Below are positions 60,070-64,000 of a DNA stretch of 64,000 nt, one piece after another. The DNA comes from DASWJZ01 sp963739005. Lineage in GTDB: Bacteria > Pseudomonadota > Alphaproteobacteria > Rhizobiales > Afifellaceae. A program made the translations under genes and the position numbers. The stretch is taken from positions 62,001-126,000 of the forward strand of contig CAVTYQ010000002.1 in the NCBI GenBank assembly GCA_963739005.1, in the 5' to 3' direction. Each line of letters opens with the position of its first letter. Positions within the stretch are counted from its first letter, which is position 1. The notes beneath the pieces are model-generated. The model did no database searches, was not told the DNA's origin, and saw nothing but the letters and a program-made list of their open reading frames with translations.

Positions 60070-60073
<4 letters not shown>
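59651..60073 (-). CDS. atpC: N-ATPase epsilon subunit
   Basis: A 140-residue protein with the N-terminal beta-sandwich of F-type epsilon (MRLLITTPTAVVIDAKSVVS, SGGFGILKGHADLLTAL) and a helical C-terminal region (FREAQDAERSARTESLKLEM). I start it at the ATG at 60073, overlapping the atpD stop by four bases. It couples the gamma shaft to the c ring and can regulate ATP hydrolysis. Confidence 0.86.
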
Positions 60074-61497
<1,424 letters not shown>

Positions 61498-61505
61498 CGG
61501 CTCCG

Positions 61506-63401
61506 TCACTGCTGGAGCACGTAGGTTCCAGGGGCGTCGGCAAGCGGCCGGTAGGCTGCCGCCCCCATTGCCGGCGGCGCGCCCGGGGCGCCGGAGCGCT
61601 CCGCAAGCCAGGCCGTCCACGCCGGCCACCAGGACCCCTCCTTGCGCGGCGCTTCGGCCGCATAGCGCGCCGGATCGATGTAGCGGTCCTCCGCCTTCTT
61701 GGTCATGACCTGGAAGCTGCGGCGCTTGTGGCCGGGTTCCGACACGATCCCCGCGTTGTGCCCGCCGGAGGTGAGGAGATACGTCACCTCCGTATCGGTC
61801 AGGAGGCCGATCTTGTAGGTCGAGCGCCAGGGCGCGACGTGATCCCAGGTCGTGCCGACGGCGAACACAGGCAGGCGGATATCGGTGAGCGCCACCGGCT
61901 TTCCGCCAACCTGGAAGCGGCCCTCGGCGAGATCGTTGTTCAGGAAAAGGCGCCGCAGATATTCCGAATGCATGCGGTAGGGCATGCGGGTCGCGTCGGC
62001 GTTCCATGCCATCAGGTCGATCATGGGGCTGCGCTCGCCCATCAGATATTCGCTGACCATGCGCGACCAGATGAGATCGTTGGAGCGCAGCATCTGGAAG
62101 GCGCCCGCCATCTGCGTCGTGTCGAGGACGCCCTGCTCCCACATGATGTCTTCGAGAAATGCGATCTGGCTCTCGTTGATGAAGAGCATCAGCTCGCCCG
62201 CTTCCGTGAAATCGGTCTGCGCGGCGAGCAGCGTCAGCGACTGCAGCCGGTCGTCGCGATCGCGCGCCATTGCGGCAGCGGCGATCGCGAGAAGCGTGCC
62301 GCCAAGACAATAGCCGACGCCGTGCACCTTCTCGCACGGCCGGACCGCACGAACCGCGTCGAGGGCCGCCACCACGCCGAGCGTCCGGTAGTCGTCCAGG
62401 CTCAGGTCGCGATCGTCGGGGCCGGGATTTTTCCACGAGACCATGAATACCGTGAAGCCCTGTTCGGTCAGATACTTCACCAGCGAATTCTGCGGCGACA
62501 GATCGAGGATGTAGTACTTCATGATCCAGGCCGGAACGATGAGCAGCGGCTCGGGCCGCACCTTGTCGGTCGCGGGCGCATACTGGATGAGCTCGATCAG
62601 CCGGTTGCGGTAGATCACCTTTCCCGGCGTCACCGCAACCTCGCGGCCGGGACGGAAGTTCTCGGCGCCGACCGGCTTCTTGCCGCTCGCCGTCCGCTCC
62701 CAGTCCTCAAGCAGGTTCTGGAAGCCGCGCACGAGGTTCGCGCCGCCTTGTGCGACCGTGCGCTGCAGGACCTCGGGATTCGTCATGAGGAAATTCGAGG
62801 GCGAGAGCATGTCGAGCACCTGGCGCGATATGAACTCGATCATCCTCTCGTGCTGCTTCGTCACCCCGCCGATGCCGCACGTGGCGTTGTGCCACCATTG
62901 CTGATTGAGCAGGAACGCCTGGGAGATCAGATTGAACGGCCATTTCCGCCAGGCCTCGCCAGCGAAGCGGCGATCCTGCGGCAGCGGCTCGATGCAGGGT
63001 TCCGCCTTGGCGTCCTGGGCGCACCGATACGCATAGTTGGAAAGGCGGACCGCCTTCCGCGCGGCCTTGTCGACGAGCTGCATTCGCTTGCCGGGCGAAA
63101 ATGCAAGGTGCGTCGCCCAGTCGAGGTAGGCCTGCGCCAGCGCCGCCGGAGACAGGCCCAGCGTGAAGCGCGCCGCGGCGGCATGGAGCGCATGGTCGGT
63201 GATGTCGCCGAGCGCGCTCACCGCATAGCTGTCGCGGCCGTCGCCGTCGTCGGCGCGCGCCTTGTCGCTCGACGCCTGGGCGCTGCGCGGCGCTTCTCCA
63301 GCGCCCTTTGCGGAACTGCGTGAATTGACCACGGTCAGGACGGGCGGACGCCTTCTGGAGCCCGTTGTCTTGGGTTCTGGCGTCTTCTTGGAGACAGCCA
63401 T
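61506..63401 (-). CDS. phaC: Poly(3-hydroxyalkanoate) synthase, class I
   Basis: A 631-residue class I PHA synthase. The lipase-like box GVGYCLGGTLL holds the catalytic Cys365; the aspartate is in VGTTWDHVAPW and the histidine in TSGGHNAGIVSEPGH. The N-terminal ~60 residues are a variable low-complexity extension, and PFNLISQAFLLNQQWWHNAT is the family's N-terminal domain motif. It polymerises 3-hydroxyacyl-CoA into storage granules. The stop is 8 bases before the atpD start, so synthase and N-ATPase are probably co-transcribed. No phaA, phaB or phaR is in the window, which suggests an additional synthase copy. Confidence 0.9.
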   Translation of the reverse strand: MAVSKKTPEPKTTGSRRRPPVLTVVNSRSSAKGAGEAPRSAQASSDKARADDGDGRDSYAVSALGDITDHALHAAAARFTLGLSPAALAQAYLDWATHLAFSPGKRMQLVDKAARKAVRLSNYAYRCAQDAKAEPCIEPLPQDRRFAGEAWRKWPFNLISQAFLLNQQWWHNATCGIGGVTKQHERMIEFISRQVLDMLSPSNFLMTNPEVLQRTVAQGGANLVRGFQNLLEDWERTASGKKPVGAENFRPGREVAVTPGKVIYRNRLIELIQYAPATDKVRPEPLLIVPAWIMKYYILDLSPQNSLVKYLTEQGFTVFMVSWKNPGPDDRDLSLDDYRTLGVVAALDAVRAVRPCEKVHGVGYCLGGTLLAIAAAAMARDRDDRLQSLTLLAAQTDFTEAGELMLFINESQIAFLEDIMWEQGVLDTTQMAGAFQMLRSNDLIWSRMVSEYLMGERSPMIDLMAWNADATRMPYRMHSEYLRRLFLNNDLAEGRFQVGGKPVALTDIRLPVFAVGTTWDHVAPWRSTYKIGLLTDTEVTYLLTSGGHNAGIVSEPGHKRRSFQVMTKKAEDRYIDPARYAAEAPRKEGSWWPAWTAWLAERSGAPGAPPAMGAAAYRPLADAPGTYVLQQ

Positions 63402-63461
63402 GGAGAAACGCCTCCGAGCGGAGATTTCCCTGGAATTCTAATCGCCTAATTGCGGCGCACT

Positions 63462-63475
63462 ATGACTTAGATCAA
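63462..63475. promoter_or_regulatory. Possible FNR/FixK-type box upstream of phaC
   Basis: ATGACTTAGATCAA matches the TTGA-N6-TCAA consensus at 7 of 8 positions. It lies 61 bases before the phaC start and 136 before the divergent gene at 63611. Similarity alone supports it. Confidence 0.3.
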
Positions 63476-63610
63476 CGGGCGAAGCGGACACGACGGCCGC
63501 GCGCGAGAGGCTTAGCGCAGCGTTTCCGGGCGGCGCGCTCCCGGCGAAACGCTTGACCTGTCGCAAGCCCGACACGAATCTGGTTCAGCCTCCGGCGTTG
63601 GAGCATCCAG

Positions 63611-64000
63611 GTGAAATTGACCGGCGTCGAACTCCTTGATGATGGCAGCGCGGTGCGTCTCACTTGGACGAGCGGCGAGAGCGCTCGCTTTCATGCGGTC
63701 TGGCTTCGCGACAATTCGCCCGACCCGGCCACCCGCAATCCCGGCAACGGCCAGCGGCTCATCACCCTTTCGGACATCCCCCGCGAAACCGTGATCGCCG
63801 CCACCTCGATCACGCCCGCGGGCGATCTTGCGGCGACCTTCCGGCCCGAGGGGAACGACGTCGTCTTCCCGGCCGAATGGCTGCGAACGCGTCGCTACGA
63901 CCGCGAGACGCCGCCCGCCGCCGGCTGGGTCGACGCCGAAATCGCGCTGTGGGATGCGAGCCTCGGATCGAACATGCCGGCCGGCCGCTTCGGAGAGGTC
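63611..64000 (+). CDS. Gamma-butyrobetaine hydroxylase-like dioxygenase (N-terminal part; cut by window end)
   Basis: The frame from a GTG at 63611 stays open for 130 codons to the window edge. The sequence contains RFHAVWLRDNSPDPATRNPG, then RLITLSDIP and FPAEWLRTRRY, which match the N-terminal GBBH-like (DUF971) domain of gamma-butyrobetaine hydroxylase / TauD-related Fe(II)/2-oxoglutarate dioxygenases. The catalytic barrel with its HxD...H metal site lies beyond the window. GGAG lies about eight bases upstream of the GTG. It would hydroxylate gamma-butyrobetaine or a related carboxylate; the family call is from the N-terminal domain only. Confidence 0.75.
   Translation, partial: MKLTGVELLDDGSAVRLTWTSGESARFHAVWLRDNSPDPATRNPGNGQRLITLSDIPRETVIAATSITPAGDLAATFRPEGNDVVFPAEWLRTRRYDRETPPAAGWVDAEIALWDASLGSNMPAGRFGEV

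Overview
The window looks like part of a GC-rich alphaproteobacterial chromosome, most likely of the order Hyphomicrobiales (Rhizobiales). The evidence is dense coding with heavy third-position G/C, many GTG starts and 4-base ATGA/GTGA gene overlaps, palindromic mosaic repeats of the kind common in rhizobia, and the gene families present (form I cox, N-ATPase, frc-type sugar ABC, tripartite tricarboxylate transporter). I see no rRNA, tRNA, CRISPR array, insertion sequence or phage gene. It reads as a series of accessory metabolic operons.

Layout. 1-986 is the end of a DAO-family FAD oxidoreductase. 995-6556 (minus) is a complete branched-chain-amino-acid-type ABC transporter (livG-F-H-M-substrate binder) followed by an alpha/beta hydrolase. 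6666-9676 holds an SRPBCC protein, a three-domain ferredoxin / class III adenylyl cyclase / Rieske fusion, and a DUF1989 protein. 9707-11973 is an RNase R-like exonuclease coupled to a LOG-family protein.

12.2-28.9 kb looks like a catabolic island. It contains a minus-strand operon (Gfo/Idh oxidoreductase, creatininase-family hydrolase, cupin, D-2-hydroxyacid dehydrogenase) and a split UxaA-family lyase that resembles sulfolactate sulfo-lyase SuyAB with its own HutC-type regulator. It also contains an LVIVD beta-propeller, a FadR-type regulator, an AprA/fumarate-reductase-like flavoprotein with a 2x[4Fe-4S] ferredoxin, a TctABC-type transporter, and a 2-oxoacid:ferredoxin oxidoreductase (KorAB) with a 7Fe ferredoxin. 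Four promoters in this island carry the same motif, TATTACrGTA, in the same orientation relative to their genes. I infer one regulon, probably under the FadR-type regulator.

29.0-38.8 kb is a sugar region: SDR dehydrogenase, AGE-family isomerase, frc-type ABC transporter with two near-identical binding proteins flanking a GntR regulator, an FGGY kinase, and an uncharacterised class I aldolase-like protein. 38.9-47.7 kb is an aerobic form I CO dehydrogenase cluster (coxC-M-S-L-D-E-F, all minus); the large subunit has the diagnostic AYRCSFR loop. 47.8-49.1 kb is a TetR/GST divergent pair. 49.2-54.8 kb matches E. coli ydcSTUVW in order and protein lengths (polyamine-type ABC transporter plus gamma-aminobutyraldehyde dehydrogenase).

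55.0-63.4 kb is a complete N-ATPase operon, atpDCQRBEFAG, whose c subunit carries Na+-type ligands. It sits directly downstream of, and probably co-transcribed with, a class I PHA synthase. The window ends inside a gamma-butyrobetaine-hydroxylase-like gene. Overall the genes describe a versatile aerobic heterotroph/carboxydotroph with scavenging transporters, carbon storage, an auxiliary ion-pumping ATPase and several oxidative catabolic routes.
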